From: Variovorax sp.
GTDB taxonomy: Bacteria; Pseudomonadota; Gammaproteobacteria; Burkholderiales; Burkholderiaceae_C
Assembly (NCBI GenBank): GCA_017744285.1
Contig: JAGIBP010000004.1
Span: forward strand, 1 to 64,000
Length of the DNA: 64,000 nt
Direction: 5' to 3'
Position 1 is the first letter of the stretch. Every line of letters begins with the position of its first letter. This document shows positions 49,806 through 58,695 of the stretch, piece by piece. Under the pieces are notes generated by a model. It had not been told where the DNA came from. It made no database searches and saw nothing but the letters and a program-made list of their open reading frames with translations. A program made the translations under genes and the position numbers.

Positions 49806-50669
49806 ATGAAGCTTCTTTCCTTTGTCCATCAGGGCCGCGAGACCTGGGGCGCCGTCGTCGGCGACAGCGTCGTCGATCTCGGCCGCGCGATGCCGCAGCA
49901 CGCGAGCCTGGCCGACTACATCGCCGCCGGCGACTACAAGCAGGCCGCGCAGCATGTGGAGGGGCTCGCGCCCGTCGCGAAGCTCGCCGACATCACCTTC
50001 CTGCCGGTCATTCCGCGGCCCGAGAAGATCGTCTGCGCGGTGCGCAACTACATGGACCATCACCAGGAGGTGCTCGCCGCCGGCATGCAGCGCGAGCTGT
50101 CCGAGCAGCCGCCGATCTTCCTGCGCGTGTGGCGCTCGCAGTGCGCGCACAACCAGCCGATCGTGCGGCCGCACGTGTCGGAGTCGCTGGACTGGGAAGG
50201 CGAGCTCGCGGTGATCATCGGCCGCGGCGGCCGCGACATCGCCGAGGCCGACGCCTACGACCACGTGGCCGGCTACGCCTGCTACAACGACGGCAGCGTG
50301 CGCGAGTGGCAGTTCCACGCCAAGCAGATCGCCTCGGGCAAGAACTTCGAATCCACCGGCGGTTTCGGCCCGTGGATGGTCACGGCCGACGAGATCGCGC
50401 CGGGGCGCGAGCTCAAGCTCGAAACCCGGCTCAACGGCGAGGTGGTGCAGCACAGCCACACCGGGCACATGATCTTCAGCATCCCGAAGCTGATCAGCTA
50501 TGCATCGACCATCTTCACGCTCACGCCCGGCGACGTGATCGCCACCGGCACGCCGGCCGGCGTGGGCTGGAGCCGGAAGCCGCCGCGCTTCATGAAGCCC
50601 GGCGACGTGTGCGAAGTCGAGATCGAGGGGATCGGCGTGCTGCGCAATCCGATCGTGCAGCAGGCCTGA
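49806..50669 (+). CDS. Fumarylacetoacetate hydrolase-family protein
   Basis: A 287-residue enzyme. The C-terminal FAH domain has the metal-binding acids in SLDWEGELAVIIGR and GYACYNDGSVREWQF, and the family end TPGDVIATGTPAGVG. Members hydrolyse carbon-carbon bonds of acylpyruvates, hydrate 2-oxopent-4-enoate or decarboxylate dicarboxylates. With the VOC protein before it, breakdown of a ring-cleavage product is likely. The pyrimidine-rich 76-base gap before it holds GGAG near the ATG. Confidence 0.87.
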   Translation: MKLLSFVHQGRETWGAVVGDSVVDLGRAMPQHASLADYIAAGDYKQAAQHVEGLAPVAKLADITFLPVIPRPEKIVCAVRNYMDHHQEVLAAGMQRELSEQPPIFLRVWRSQCAHNQPIVRPHVSESLDWEGELAVIIGRGGRDIAEADAYDHVAGYACYNDGSVREWQFHAKQIASGKNFESTGGFGPWMVTADEIAPGRELKLETRLNGEVVQHSHTGHMIFSIPKLISYASTIFTLTPGDVIATGTPAGVGWSRKPPRFMKPGDVCEVEIEGIGVLRNPIVQQA

Positions 50670-50775
50670 GCCTCTCGCTCGAACCAAGTCCCCGGCGTGG
50701 TGCCGGGGCGCGCGGCACACGCGGGCGGCGCGGCCGCGATCCATCGGCAGAAGAACCATGACGGAGACAAACCCT

Positions 50776-51747
50776 ATGCGGCGCAGAGAACTTCTCGCTG
50801 CAGGCCTGAGCCTTGCCTGCACCTTGTCGACAACGCCAGCCTGGTCCCAGGCCTATCCGGACCGGCCGATCAGGATCTACCAGGGCTTCGCGGCCGGCGG
50901 CAACGCCGACACCATCGCGCGCGTCGTCAGCGCCGAGATGACGAAGACCCTGGGCCAGCCCTTCGTGATCGAGGCCCAGACCGGGGCCGGCGGCACGATC
51001 GCCGCCACCACGGTCGCGCGCGCCAAGCCCGACGGCTACACCCTGCTGCTGGCCACGGGCGGCCATGCGGTCGCCGGCGCGCTCTACAGCAAGCTCGGCT
51101 ACCAGACCGTGAGCGATTTCCAGATGATCTCGACGGTCACCTACTTCCCGTTCCTGATCGTGGTGCGCGCCGACTCGCCCTACCAGAGCCTCGCGCAGCT
51201 GCTCGCGGCCTCGCGCAGCGACGCCAAGGGCCTGTCCTATGGCTCGGCCGGCATCGGCTCCACGCATCACCTCGCGGGCGAGCTGCTGGTGCGCACCGCA
51301 AAGGCCGAGATCCTGCATGTGCCCTACCGTGGCGACGCGGCCTCGGTCACCGCGCTGCTCGGCGGCGAGGTGCCGATGATCATCGCGCCGCCGACCGCCG
51401 TGATGCCCAACATCAAGGCCGGCAAGCTGCGCGCGCTCGCCACCACGGGCGCGCAGCGCTGGAGCGCGATGCCCGAGTTGGCGACGGTCGCCGAGCAGGG
51501 CGTGCCGGGCTACGAGGTCACCTCGTGGGCCGGGCTGATGGCGCCCGCGGGCACGCCGCGCCCGGTGGTCGATCAATTGCGCGCCGCCGCGCTGAAGTCG
51601 CTCGAAGTGCCCGCCGTGCGCGCGCGTCTCGAGGACATGGGCGGCGAGGCCCGCGGCAGCACGCCCGAAGAAATGACCGCGATGGTCGGCAACGAACTCC
51701 AGAAATGGACGACCATCGTGAACGAAGCGCATATTCCGAAGCAATGA
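50776..51747 (+). CDS. Bug/TctC-family binding protein
   Basis: A 323-residue periplasmic binding protein. I chose the ATG at 50776 (GGAG 9 bases before, then MRRRELLAAGLSLACTLSTT); an ATG at 50758 would add six residues. The signal peptide ends near AWSQA, then YPDRPIRIYQGFAAGGNAD and KPDGYTLLLATGGH match the family. It lies inside a catabolic run, so it may bring in or sense that pathway's acid. No carrier subunits are near. Confidence 0.88.
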   Translation: MRRRELLAAGLSLACTLSTTPAWSQAYPDRPIRIYQGFAAGGNADTIARVVSAEMTKTLGQPFVIEAQTGAGGTIAATTVARAKPDGYTLLLATGGHAVAGALYSKLGYQTVSDFQMISTVTYFPFLIVVRADSPYQSLAQLLAASRSDAKGLSYGSAGIGSTHHLAGELLVRTAKAEILHVPYRGDAASVTALLGGEVPMIIAPPTAVMPNIKAGKLRALATTGAQRWSAMPELATVAEQGVPGYEVTSWAGLMAPAGTPRPVVDQLRAAALKSLEVPAVRARLEDMGGEARGSTPEEMTAMVGNELQKWTTIVNEAHIPKQ

Positions 51748-51757
51748 GGTCCCCGAC

Positions 51758-52336
51758 ATGTCCCTGATCGAAATCCGCAAGCGCAGCCTGAGCGTCGAAA
51801 CCATCTACCACGAGGGCGGTCCGCCGGTGGCGACGCCGCTGAAGCTGGCGGCGGCCTGCGCCGTCATCCGCAACCCCTATGCGGGCCGCTACGAGCCCGA
51901 CCTGATGCCCTTCATGGCGGAACTGCGCTCGCTCGGTACGCTGCTGGCCACCGAGCTCGTCGAAACGCTCGGGCGCGACCAGGTCGAGGTCTACAGCAAG
52001 GCCGCGATCGTCGGCGTGAACGGCGAGCTCGAGCATGGCGCGGTCTGGCACGAGGCCGGGGGCTGGGCGATGCGCGAGGTGCTCGGCGAGCCCAAGGCGA
52101 TCGTGCCGTCGTCCAAGGCCGTGGCCGCGGCCGGCTACCGGCTGATGGTGCCGCTGCACTACATCCATGCGGCCTACGTGCGCAGCCACTACAACGCGAT
52201 GGAGATCGGCATCCAGGACGCGCCGCGCCCCAACGAGATCCTGTTCGCGCTGCTCATGGGCACCGGCGGGCGCGTGCATGCGCGGCTCGGTGGCCTGAGC
52301 AAGGAGCAGGTGTCCGTCCACGACGGCCAGCGTTGA
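51758..52336 (+). CDS. AA_synth (DUF1185) family protein
   Basis: A 192-residue cytoplasmic protein of the amino acid synthesis family (formerly DUF1185). It shows the family stretch AAACAVIRNPYAGRYEPDLMPFM near residue 32, SKAAIVGVNGELEHGAVWHEAGG near 80 and HYIHAAYVRSHYNAMEIGIQDAPRPNE near 137. The name is historical and the reaction is not firmly established. The gene starts 10 bases after the Bug gene and often accompanies amide or peptide-like catabolic genes. Confidence 0.82.
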   Translation: MSLIEIRKRSLSVETIYHEGGPPVATPLKLAAACAVIRNPYAGRYEPDLMPFMAELRSLGTLLATELVETLGRDQVEVYSKAAIVGVNGELEHGAVWHEAGGWAMREVLGEPKAIVPSSKAVAAAGYRLMVPLHYIHAAYVRSHYNAMEIGIQDAPRPNEILFALLMGTGGRVHARLGGLSKEQVSVHDGQR

Positions 52337-52359
52337 GGCCGCGCATGCAGGAGCAACGC

Positions 52360-53364
52360 ATGCCGCTGACGATGCAGGCCATCCAGGTGCGCGTGCCGGG
52401 CGGACCGGGCGCGCTGGAGCGCGTGGAGATCCCGGTGCCGGCCTGCGGGCCGGGGCAGGTGCTGGTGCGCGCCGGCGCGATCGGCACCGGTGGCCCCGAC
52501 GTGCTGATTCGCAACGGCACCTACAAGTGGATGCCGCCGCTGCCGGCCATTCCCGGCAACGAGATGGCCGGCACCATCGCCGCGGTGGGCCCCGGGGTCG
52601 ATCCCGCGCGCGTGGGCCAGCGCGTGTTCGTGAGCTCGCGCGAGCTGCCCGAGCGCGGTGGCTGCTACGCGCAGTACATCGCGGTGCCGGCCGAGGCGCC
52701 GTTCGCGCTGCCCGACGAGATCAGCGATGCCGAGGCCTGCAGCCTCGGCAACCTGCAGCTCGCGCAGGCGATGCTGCTGGGCACCAACGGCGGGCTGCCG
52801 GTGCGCTCGATCCTGGTCCCCGGCGCGGCGGGCGGCGTCGCGACCGCGCTCGTGCAGCTCGCGCGCCACCACGGCATGGCGGTGATCGGCACCGCCTCGA
52901 CGCCGGCCAAGCAGGCGCATGCGCTGGCGCATGGCGTGAGCACGCTGGTGGACGGCGATCCGGCCGGCCTGCCGCAGCGCGTGCTCGAGGCCACCGGCGG
53001 GCGCGGCGTGGACCTCGCCTTCGACCACGTGGGGGGCGAACTGCTGATCGCCTGCATCCATTCGCTCGCGCCGCTGGGCACCGCGATCTCCTACAACATC
53101 GCGGGCGGGCCGCCCGCGCGCGATGTGTTCATGGAACTGCGCGGCCTGCTGAGCAAGAGCCTGGCGGTGCGCACCTTCTCGATCCACACCTTCGACCAGG
53201 ACCGCGCGCAGCGCCGCGGCCTGATGGACAACGCCATCGCGCTGATGCGCAGCGGCGCGGTCAAGGCGCCGCCGACCGAGGCCTACCCGCTGGCCGAGGC
53301 GCGCCGCGTGCACGAGCTGCTCGATGCCGGCGCGACGCTCGGCAAGCTGATCCTGGTGCCTTGA
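52360..53364 (+). CDS. Quinone-oxidoreductase-like medium-chain reductase
   Basis: A 334-residue NADP-dependent reductase of the medium-chain dehydrogenase superfamily, zinc-free quinone oxidoreductase branch. PAIPGNEMAGTIAAVGPGV (about 59-77) and VPGAAGGVATALVQLARHHG (about 154-173, cofactor binding) are the landmarks, and the catalytic zinc ligands of alcohol dehydrogenases are absent. GGAG sets the start at 52360; earlier TTG and ATG codons at 52333 and 52345 are less likely. It ends the run begun by the GntR gene. Confidence 0.83.
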   Translation: MPLTMQAIQVRVPGGPGALERVEIPVPACGPGQVLVRAGAIGTGGPDVLIRNGTYKWMPPLPAIPGNEMAGTIAAVGPGVDPARVGQRVFVSSRELPERGGCYAQYIAVPAEAPFALPDEISDAEACSLGNLQLAQAMLLGTNGGLPVRSILVPGAAGGVATALVQLARHHGMAVIGTASTPAKQAHALAHGVSTLVDGDPAGLPQRVLEATGGRGVDLAFDHVGGELLIACIHSLAPLGTAISYNIAGGPPARDVFMELRGLLSKSLAVRTFSIHTFDQDRAQRRGLMDNAIALMRSGAVKAPPTEAYPLAEARRVHELLDAGATLGKLILVP

Positions 53365-53392
53365 TTGCGACGTCGAAGGCGTCGGCACGCGG

Positions 53393-53414
53393 GTCCGACT
53401 TGGTGGAATCGGAC
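53393..53414. terminator. Possible bidirectional hairpin between convergent genes
   Basis: GTCCGA (53393-53398) and TCGGAC (53409-53414) form 6-base arms around a 10-base loop in the 56-base gap between two convergent genes. There is no T-tract on either side, so it is a weak candidate. Confidence 0.3.
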
Positions 53415-53420
53415 AGCCCG

Positions 53421-54143
53421 CTAGTGGCCGCCGCCCAGATAAGCGGCCTTGACGCCCGGTTCGTCGCGTAGCTTCTCGGCCGGCCCGTGCAGGGAGATGC
53501 GCCCGTTCTCCAGCACGTAGCCGTAGTCTGCGACGCCGAGCGCCGCAGCCGCGAACTGCTCCACGAGCAGCATCGTGACCCCTTCGCTCTTCAGCCGCTC
53601 GATGATGCGGAACACCTCGGTGACCAGGATCGGCGCCAGGCCCATCGAAGGTTCGTCGAGCAGCATCACTTCGGGGTTCAGCATCACGGCGCGCGCCATG
53701 GCAAGCATCTGCTGCTCGCCGCCCGACAAGGTGCCGGCCAGTTGCGTGCGCCGCTCCTTCAGGCGTGGGAACAACTCCATGGCCCGCTCCAGGTCGCGCG
53801 ACACATCGCCGCGCGGACGGCTGCCGGTGAGGCGCGGGAATGCGCCGAGCACGAGGTTGTCCGTCACCGTCATGGTCGCGAAGACGCGCCGACCCTCGGG
53901 TGAGTGCGCGAGGCCATGCTTGGCAATGTGATACGACTCCAGGCCATCGATGCGCCTGCCGTTGAGAACGATCTCCCCGGAGGTCGGCGCGATCATTCCC
54001 GAGACGGCGCGCATGGTCGTCGTCTTGCCCGCGCCGTTCGAACCGATGAGGGTCACGACCTTGCCCTTCGGCACCTCGATCGAGATGCCGTGCAGCACCT
54101 GCACCTTGCCGTAGCCGGCATGAAGATTCTTGATAGTCAACAT
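53421..54143 (-). CDS. livF: Branched-chain-type ABC importer ATPase LivF
   Basis: A 240-residue ATPase with Walker A GSNGAGKTT, signature LSGGEQQMLAMARAV, Walker B VMLLDEPSMGLAP and H-loop LLVEQF. It is last in the second Liv operon (58352 to 53421) and lies 13 bases after the LivM-LivG fusion gene. With the fusion protein it supplies the two ATPase sites of the importer. Confidence 0.9.
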   Translation of the reverse strand: MLTIKNLHAGYGKVQVLHGISIEVPKGKVVTLIGSNGAGKTTTMRAVSGMIAPTSGEIVLNGRRIDGLESYHIAKHGLAHSPEGRRVFATMTVTDNLVLGAFPRLTGSRPRGDVSRDLERAMELFPRLKERRTQLAGTLSGGEQQMLAMARAVMLNPEVMLLDEPSMGLAPILVTEVFRIIERLKSEGVTMLLVEQFAAAALGVADYGYVLENGRISLHGPAEKLRDEPGVKAAYLGGGH

Positions 54144-54156
54144 ACGCTTGTCTCGC

Positions 54157-56136
54157 TCAGGCGGTTCGCAACTCGGGTTGGGCGCCGGCCTCCTGCCCGC
54201 CGAGGTAGGCCTCGATGACCTTCTCGTCGGCCTGGACCTGCGCCGGCAGGCCCTCGGCGATCTTCTGGCCGAAGTCGAGCACCGACACGGTGTCGCACAT
54301 GCTCATCACCACGTCCATGTGGTGCTCGATGAGGATCACGGTGACGCCATGCCCGCGGATCTTGCGGATGATGGCGATCAGCTCCTTGATGTCCGGCGCC
54401 GTGAGGCCGGCGGCGGGCTCGTCGAGCAGCAGCAGCTGCGGGTCCAGCGCCAGCGCGCGGGCGATCTCCAGCAGGCGCTGCTTGCCGTAGGGCAGGTTGC
54501 GCGCTTCCTCGTTGGCGAACTCGGCGAGGCCGACGAAGGCCAGCAGGCCCATGCCGCGCCGCACCGCCGCATCGCGTTCGCGCCGGTAGCGCGGCGTGTG
54601 CAGCGCCACGTCCAGCAGGTTGCTGTCGAAGGTGTGATGCAGGCCGACTTGCACGTTCTGCAGCGCAGTCATCTCGCCGAAGAGCTGCACGTTCTGGAAG
54701 GTGCGTGCGATGCCGGACAGCGCGATGTCCGAGGAGCTGCGCCCGACCAGCGAACGGCCCGCGAAGCTCAGCGCCCCCGCGGTCGGCACGTAGATGCCGG
54801 TGAGCACGTTCATCATCGTGCTCTTGCCCGAGCCGTTGGGCCCGATCAGCCCGTGGATGGTGCCGCGCTGGATGTCCAGGTCGACGTTGTTGAGCGCCTT
54901 GAGGCCGCCGAACTGCATCAGCACGCCCCGCGCCTGCAACAATTGCCCGCCGCCGGCCTGGGACGCCGTGACGACGGCGGCCGCGGAGGCGACGCTCTCC
55001 CCGACGGACGCGTCGCTTTGCAGGCCCGGGCGCTTCATGTTGAACGCACTGCGCACGAAGCCGACGATGCCATCCTGCAGGTAGTAGACGACGAAGAGCA
55101 TGATCGCGCCGAAGATCGAGAGGCGCCAATCCGTCATCGTGTCGAGGCAGAAGGCCAGCACGGCCAGCGCGACGCTGCCCACCACCGGGATCGCCATCTG
55201 CAGCGGCGTCGCGCGCCGGCGGCGGATGGCGAAAGCCGCGGTCGCGAAGACCGCCAGCGCGAGCGCCACGGCGACCCAGCGGAACATCACGACATCGTCC
55301 AGCAGCTTGGGCAGCTGCACGATGACGGCCGCGCCCAGCATGGAGCCGATGCGGCTCTTGCGCCCGCCCATGATCACCGCCAGTAGGAAGAGCACGGTGA
55401 GTTCGAAGTTGTAGGTGTTGGGCGAGATGTACTGTTCCGAGAAGGCGTACAGGCTTCCGGCGAGCCCGGCGAAGCCGGCGCTGATCACGAACGCATAGAC
55501 CTTGTAGCGGTAGACCGACACGCCCATGCAGTCGGACGCCACCGGGCTGCCCCGCAATGCCTCGAAGGCGCGCCCCAGGTGCGAGCGCAGGATGCGATGC
55601 ACCACCACCAGCGACAGCAGCAGCAGCACCGCGACCAGCCAGTAGTAGCCGCGCTCGTCGAGCTTGTGGCCGAGCAGGACCGGCTTGTCGAGCTTGATGC
55701 CCATCGGCCCCTCGGTGAGGAAGCTCATCTCGTTGATGAGGATCTGCACGATGGTCCCGAAGGCCAGCGTGACCATGGCGAGGTAGGGCCCCGTGACCCG
55801 CAGCGCCGGCAGCGCGAGGATCGCACCGAACACCGCGGTGACGCCGATCGCCGCGACCAGCGTCAGCAGCACCGGCGCGCCCAGCTTGAAGACCAGGACG
55901 CCGGCCGTGTAGGCGCCGATGCCGAACAGCCCGGCGTGGCCGAGCGAGACCTGCCCGGTATAGCCCACGACGATGTCGAGGCCGAAGATCAGGATCGCGT
56001 AGATCGCGATCGTCTCCAGCAGATGGATGTAGTACGCGTTGTCGACGGCCACCGGGAACAGCAGCAGTGCCGCTGCCCCCGCAATGGCCAGCATCAGGTG
56101 GCTCGTCTTCATGGATCGTGCTTGTTGTCGTTTCAT
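54157..56136 (-). CDS. LivM-LivG fusion: importer permease joined to ATPase
   Basis: A 659-residue fusion. Residues 1-370 are a LivM permease (LDIVVGYTGQVSLGHAGLFGIG near 52, GRAFEALRGSPVASDCMGV near 190, about ten membrane segments). A linker rich in Ala, Ser and Gly (about 375-405) leads to a LivG ATPase with Walker A GPNGSGKST near 434, LPYGKQRLLEIARAL and LLLLDEPAAGLTAP. The other Liv system in this window keeps the two proteins separate. The fusion forces a fixed ratio and pairing of channel and motor. The frame is open throughout, so it is not an assembly join across a stop. Confidence 0.88.
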   Translation of the reverse strand: MKRQQARSMKTSHLMLAIAGAAALLLFPVAVDNAYYIHLLETIAIYAILIFGLDIVVGYTGQVSLGHAGLFGIGAYTAGVLVFKLGAPVLLTLVAAIGVTAVFGAILALPALRVTGPYLAMVTLAFGTIVQILINEMSFLTEGPMGIKLDKPVLLGHKLDERGYYWLVAVLLLLSLVVVHRILRSHLGRAFEALRGSPVASDCMGVSVYRYKVYAFVISAGFAGLAGSLYAFSEQYISPNTYNFELTVLFLLAVIMGGRKSRIGSMLGAAVIVQLPKLLDDVVMFRWVAVALALAVFATAAFAIRRRRATPLQMAIPVVGSVALAVLAFCLDTMTDWRLSIFGAIMLFVVYYLQDGIVGFVRSAFNMKRPGLQSDASVGESVASAAAVVTASQAGGGQLLQARGVLMQFGGLKALNNVDLDIQRGTIHGLIGPNGSGKSTMMNVLTGIYVPTAGALSFAGRSLVGRSSSDIALSGIARTFQNVQLFGEMTALQNVQVGLHHTFDSNLLDVALHTPRYRRERDAAVRRGMGLLAFVGLAEFANEEARNLPYGKQRLLEIARALALDPQLLLLDEPAAGLTAPDIKELIAIIRKIRGHGVTVILIEHHMDVVMSMCDTVSVLDFGQKIAEGLPAQVQADEKVIEAYLGGQEAGAQPELRTA

Positions 56137-56146
56137 GGGTGCTCGC

Positions 56147-57022
56147 TCACACCTTCTTGATGGCGGTCTTGCCGAACAGGCCTTGCGGCCGCACGGCCAG
56201 CACGATCAGCAGCAGCACCAGGCCCGGCACGTCCTTGTAGCCCGTGCTGATGTAGAAGCCGGTCGTCGTCTCGGCGATGCCCAGGATGATCCCGCCCAGC
56301 ACGATGCCCATCCCGCTGGTCAGGCCGCCGATGATCGCCACCGCGAAGGCCTTCAGGCCGAGCACCGCGCCCATGGTGGCGCCGGTGAGCGTCAGCGGGG
56401 CGATCAGCACGCCGGCGAAAGCCGCAGTTGCCGACGAGAGCGCATACGAGAACGTGATCACCAGCCCGGTATTGATGCCCATCAGCTTGGCGGCATCGCG
56501 GTCGTTGAAGGTCGCGAGCACGGCCTTGCCGTAGATCGTCCGGCGGTTGAAGAACTCCACCGCCAGCATCATCAGCACGGCGCCGCACACCACGAGGATC
56601 TCCATTGGAAGCACATTCGCGCCCAGGAACTTGAGCGGCGACTCCGGCAGCGGCGACGGGAACTTCAGGTCGTCGCGTCCCCACACGTTCTCGGCCACGT
56701 TCTTGAAGATGATGCCCAGCGCGATCGTGGACATGATCCAGCCGAACTCCGACTTGATCTTGATCGCCGGCCGCACGCCGATGCGCTCCACCACCGCGCC
56801 CTGGAACGCGCCGAACACGCACACGATCGGGATCATGAGCCAGTAGTTCACGCCGAGGCCGACCAGCGTGAGGCCGACCAGCGCGCCCAGCATGAGCGCC
56901 TCGCCCTGCCCGAAGTTGAGGGTGTCCGAGGTGGCAAAGGTCAGCTGGTAGCCGAAGGCGATGACCGCGTAGATCATGCCCAGCGCGATGCCGCTGTAGA
57001 TGAGTTGGGTGAGGATTTGCAT
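56147..57022 (-). CDS. livH: Branched-chain-type ABC importer permease LivH
   Basis: A 291-residue inner-membrane permease with about eight transmembrane segments. LivH landmarks are LNFGQGEALMLGALVGL near residue 36, ATFNDRDAAKLMGINTGL near 167 and VLGLKAFAVAIIGGLTSGMG near 219. It pairs with the LivM part of the fusion protein encoded 10 bases downstream. A strong terminator-like hairpin lies 36 bases before its start. Confidence 0.88.
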   Translation of the reverse strand: MQILTQLIYSGIALGMIYAVIAFGYQLTFATSDTLNFGQGEALMLGALVGLTLVGLGVNYWLMIPIVCVFGAFQGAVVERIGVRPAIKIKSEFGWIMSTIALGIIFKNVAENVWGRDDLKFPSPLPESPLKFLGANVLPMEILVVCGAVLMMLAVEFFNRRTIYGKAVLATFNDRDAAKLMGINTGLVITFSYALSSATAAFAGVLIAPLTLTGATMGAVLGLKAFAVAIIGGLTSGMGIVLGGIILGIAETTTGFYISTGYKDVPGLVLLLIVLAVRPQGLFGKTAIKKV

Positions 57023-57057
57023 GGAAATGAGTGACCTTGTCCTGAAGCGGGGGGCAG

Positions 57058-57093
57058 AAAAAGGCGCCGCCGCGGACTCGCCGGGGCGGCGCC
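57058..57093 (-). terminator. Intrinsic terminator inside the Liv operon
   Basis: On the minus strand GGCGCCGCC (57093-57085 region) pairs perfectly with GGCGGCGCC (57071-57063) around a 13-base loop, and five T residues follow (57062-57058). It lies between the binding-protein stop (57126) and the livH start (57022). It should stop part of the transcripts, giving more binding protein than membrane subunits. Confidence 0.8.
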
Positions 57094-57125
57094 GTTGCCG
57101 GCTCGATGGCCGAGGCTCGATGCGC

Positions 57126-58352
57126 CTACTTCATCAAGGCTGCGTTGGCGGCCGAATCCTTCACGCGCACGGTGGCCGCGTCCTTCTGGTCCGCCGCGTT
57201 GGCAAACACCACGCGAGAGCCCTTGACGACGCCGAACACGGGAATGTTGGCGGTGATCGCGTCATGGTCGTCCTTCGAGAAGGGGGCGTTGTAGGTCGTG
57301 ACCACCCCCTCGACCGGCGCCTTCAGGTTCTCGAGCGCTTCCTTGATCTTCGGACCGTCGGTGCTGCCCGCCTGCTTGATCGCGGCGGCCAGCAGGTAGA
57401 TCGAGTCATAGCCCTGGGCCGCCGACACCGGCGAATCCATGCGGTTGTTCTTGGGCTTGAAGGTCTTGAGGTAGTTGTCGATGAACTGCTTGCGCTTGGG
57501 CGTGGTCGGTTCCTGGATGAAGGTCTGCGGCATGCTCGCGCCTTCGCCGCCCGGCCCTGCGTTGTCGATGAAGTTGGCCATCGAGAGCGTCCAGCTGCCG
57601 ACCATCGGCACCTTCCAGCCCAGCTTGGTCATGCCGTTGGCGATCTGCGCCAGCTCGGGGCCGATGCCGTAGGTGAGGATCGCCTCGGCGCCGGCTTCCT
57701 TCGCCTTGAGCAACTGCGGCGTCATGTCGACGTCCTTGATGTTGAACTTCTCGACCGCGACGGGGGTGATGCCCTTGCTCTTGAGCGCCTTCTCCAGGTC
57801 CTCGCGGCCGAGCTGGCCGTAGTTGGTGGAGTCGGCCAGGATCGCGACCTTCTTGTAGCCGCGGCGCACCACCGCTTCCTGCACGATCATCGGCGCCTGG
57901 ATGCTGTCATGCGCGGCATTGCGGAAGACGTAGTTGTCCGGGTCTTTCTCGAACTGGTGTGTCACCACCGACCCGGTCGCCACGTTGTTCATCACCGGGA
58001 TCTTCGCGTCCTGCAGGAAACGCTGGGAGGCGAGCGCCACGCCGGTGTTGATGTAGCCCACCACGGCCGTGACCTTCTCCTTGTTGACGAACTCCTGGGC
58101 GATCTGCACGCCGCGTTCATTCTTGGCTGCGTCGTCGCGCTCGATCAGTTGAATCGGGCGGCCGAGCACCCCGCCTGCCTTGTTGATTTCCTCGGTGGCC
58201 AGGCGCACGCCGTCACGCATGCTCACGCCCATCGAGGACGAGCCTCCGGTGAAAGGTCCGTCGACGCCGATCTTGATCGGGTCGGCCGCGAACGCGGCTG
58301 CGGAAAAGGCGACGGCGCTCGCCACGGCGAGAAGCTTGAAACTCAATGGCAT
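57126..58352 (-). CDS. Branched-chain-type ABC importer substrate-binding protein
   Basis: A 408-residue periplasmic binding protein of the peripla_BP_6 family. Residues 1-22 are the signal peptide (ending AFAADP), and the mature part starts IKIGVDGPFTGGSSSMGVSM. GGAG precedes the ATG at 58352. Relatives bind branched-chain amino acids or aromatic acids; the adjacent mobR-mobA pair makes an aromatic acid worth considering. It heads the operon, followed by a terminator and then livH, the fusion gene and livF. Confidence 0.87.
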   Translation of the reverse strand: MPLSFKLLAVASAVAFSAAAFAADPIKIGVDGPFTGGSSSMGVSMRDGVRLATEEINKAGGVLGRPIQLIERDDAAKNERGVQIAQEFVNKEKVTAVVGYINTGVALASQRFLQDAKIPVMNNVATGSVVTHQFEKDPDNYVFRNAAHDSIQAPMIVQEAVVRRGYKKVAILADSTNYGQLGREDLEKALKSKGITPVAVEKFNIKDVDMTPQLLKAKEAGAEAILTYGIGPELAQIANGMTKLGWKVPMVGSWTLSMANFIDNAGPGGEGASMPQTFIQEPTTPKRKQFIDNYLKTFKPKNNRMDSPVSAAQGYDSIYLLAAAIKQAGSTDGPKIKEALENLKAPVEGVVTTYNAPFSKDDHDAITANIPVFGVVKGSRVVFANAADQKDAATVRVKDSAANAALMK

Positions 58353-58695
58353 ATCGATGGTCTCCGAGTGTTTGAAATTTGCCTCGCGACCTTAAGACGA
58401 TCGATCGACGTCGCCTGAGAGTGACAACCCTGAATTCGGCAGCCCAAGAGATTCGCCGATGAATCAACTTGATGAATCTAAGAACAATCACCTATCAAAT
58501 TGGGTTCGATCAGTGTGTGAGTCGGCGATGTGGCCTGGGGTGTCGCTCGTGCGACATACCGCACTGGCATCCCGTCGATGCCGGCGAGCCGTGGCCGCAA
58601 CCATCGTCGACCCGTTCAATCGCTGCATGAAGACGCGGCGAGCAAGCGCAGCCCGCCGCGCTGAGCCTTCCGCGCCAGGACGCGGGTTCGCCGCG
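58353..58695. promoter_or_regulatory. 343-base gap upstream of the second Liv operon
   Basis: No gene is evident. The part nearer 58352 is less GC-rich than the rest of the window. It holds GATGAATC twice (58458-58465 and 58471-58478) around an 11-base dyad ATCAACTTGAT (58463-58473), a possible regulator site about 110 bases before the binding-protein ATG. No convincing -35/-10 pair or terminator for mobR was seen. Confidence 0.4.
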
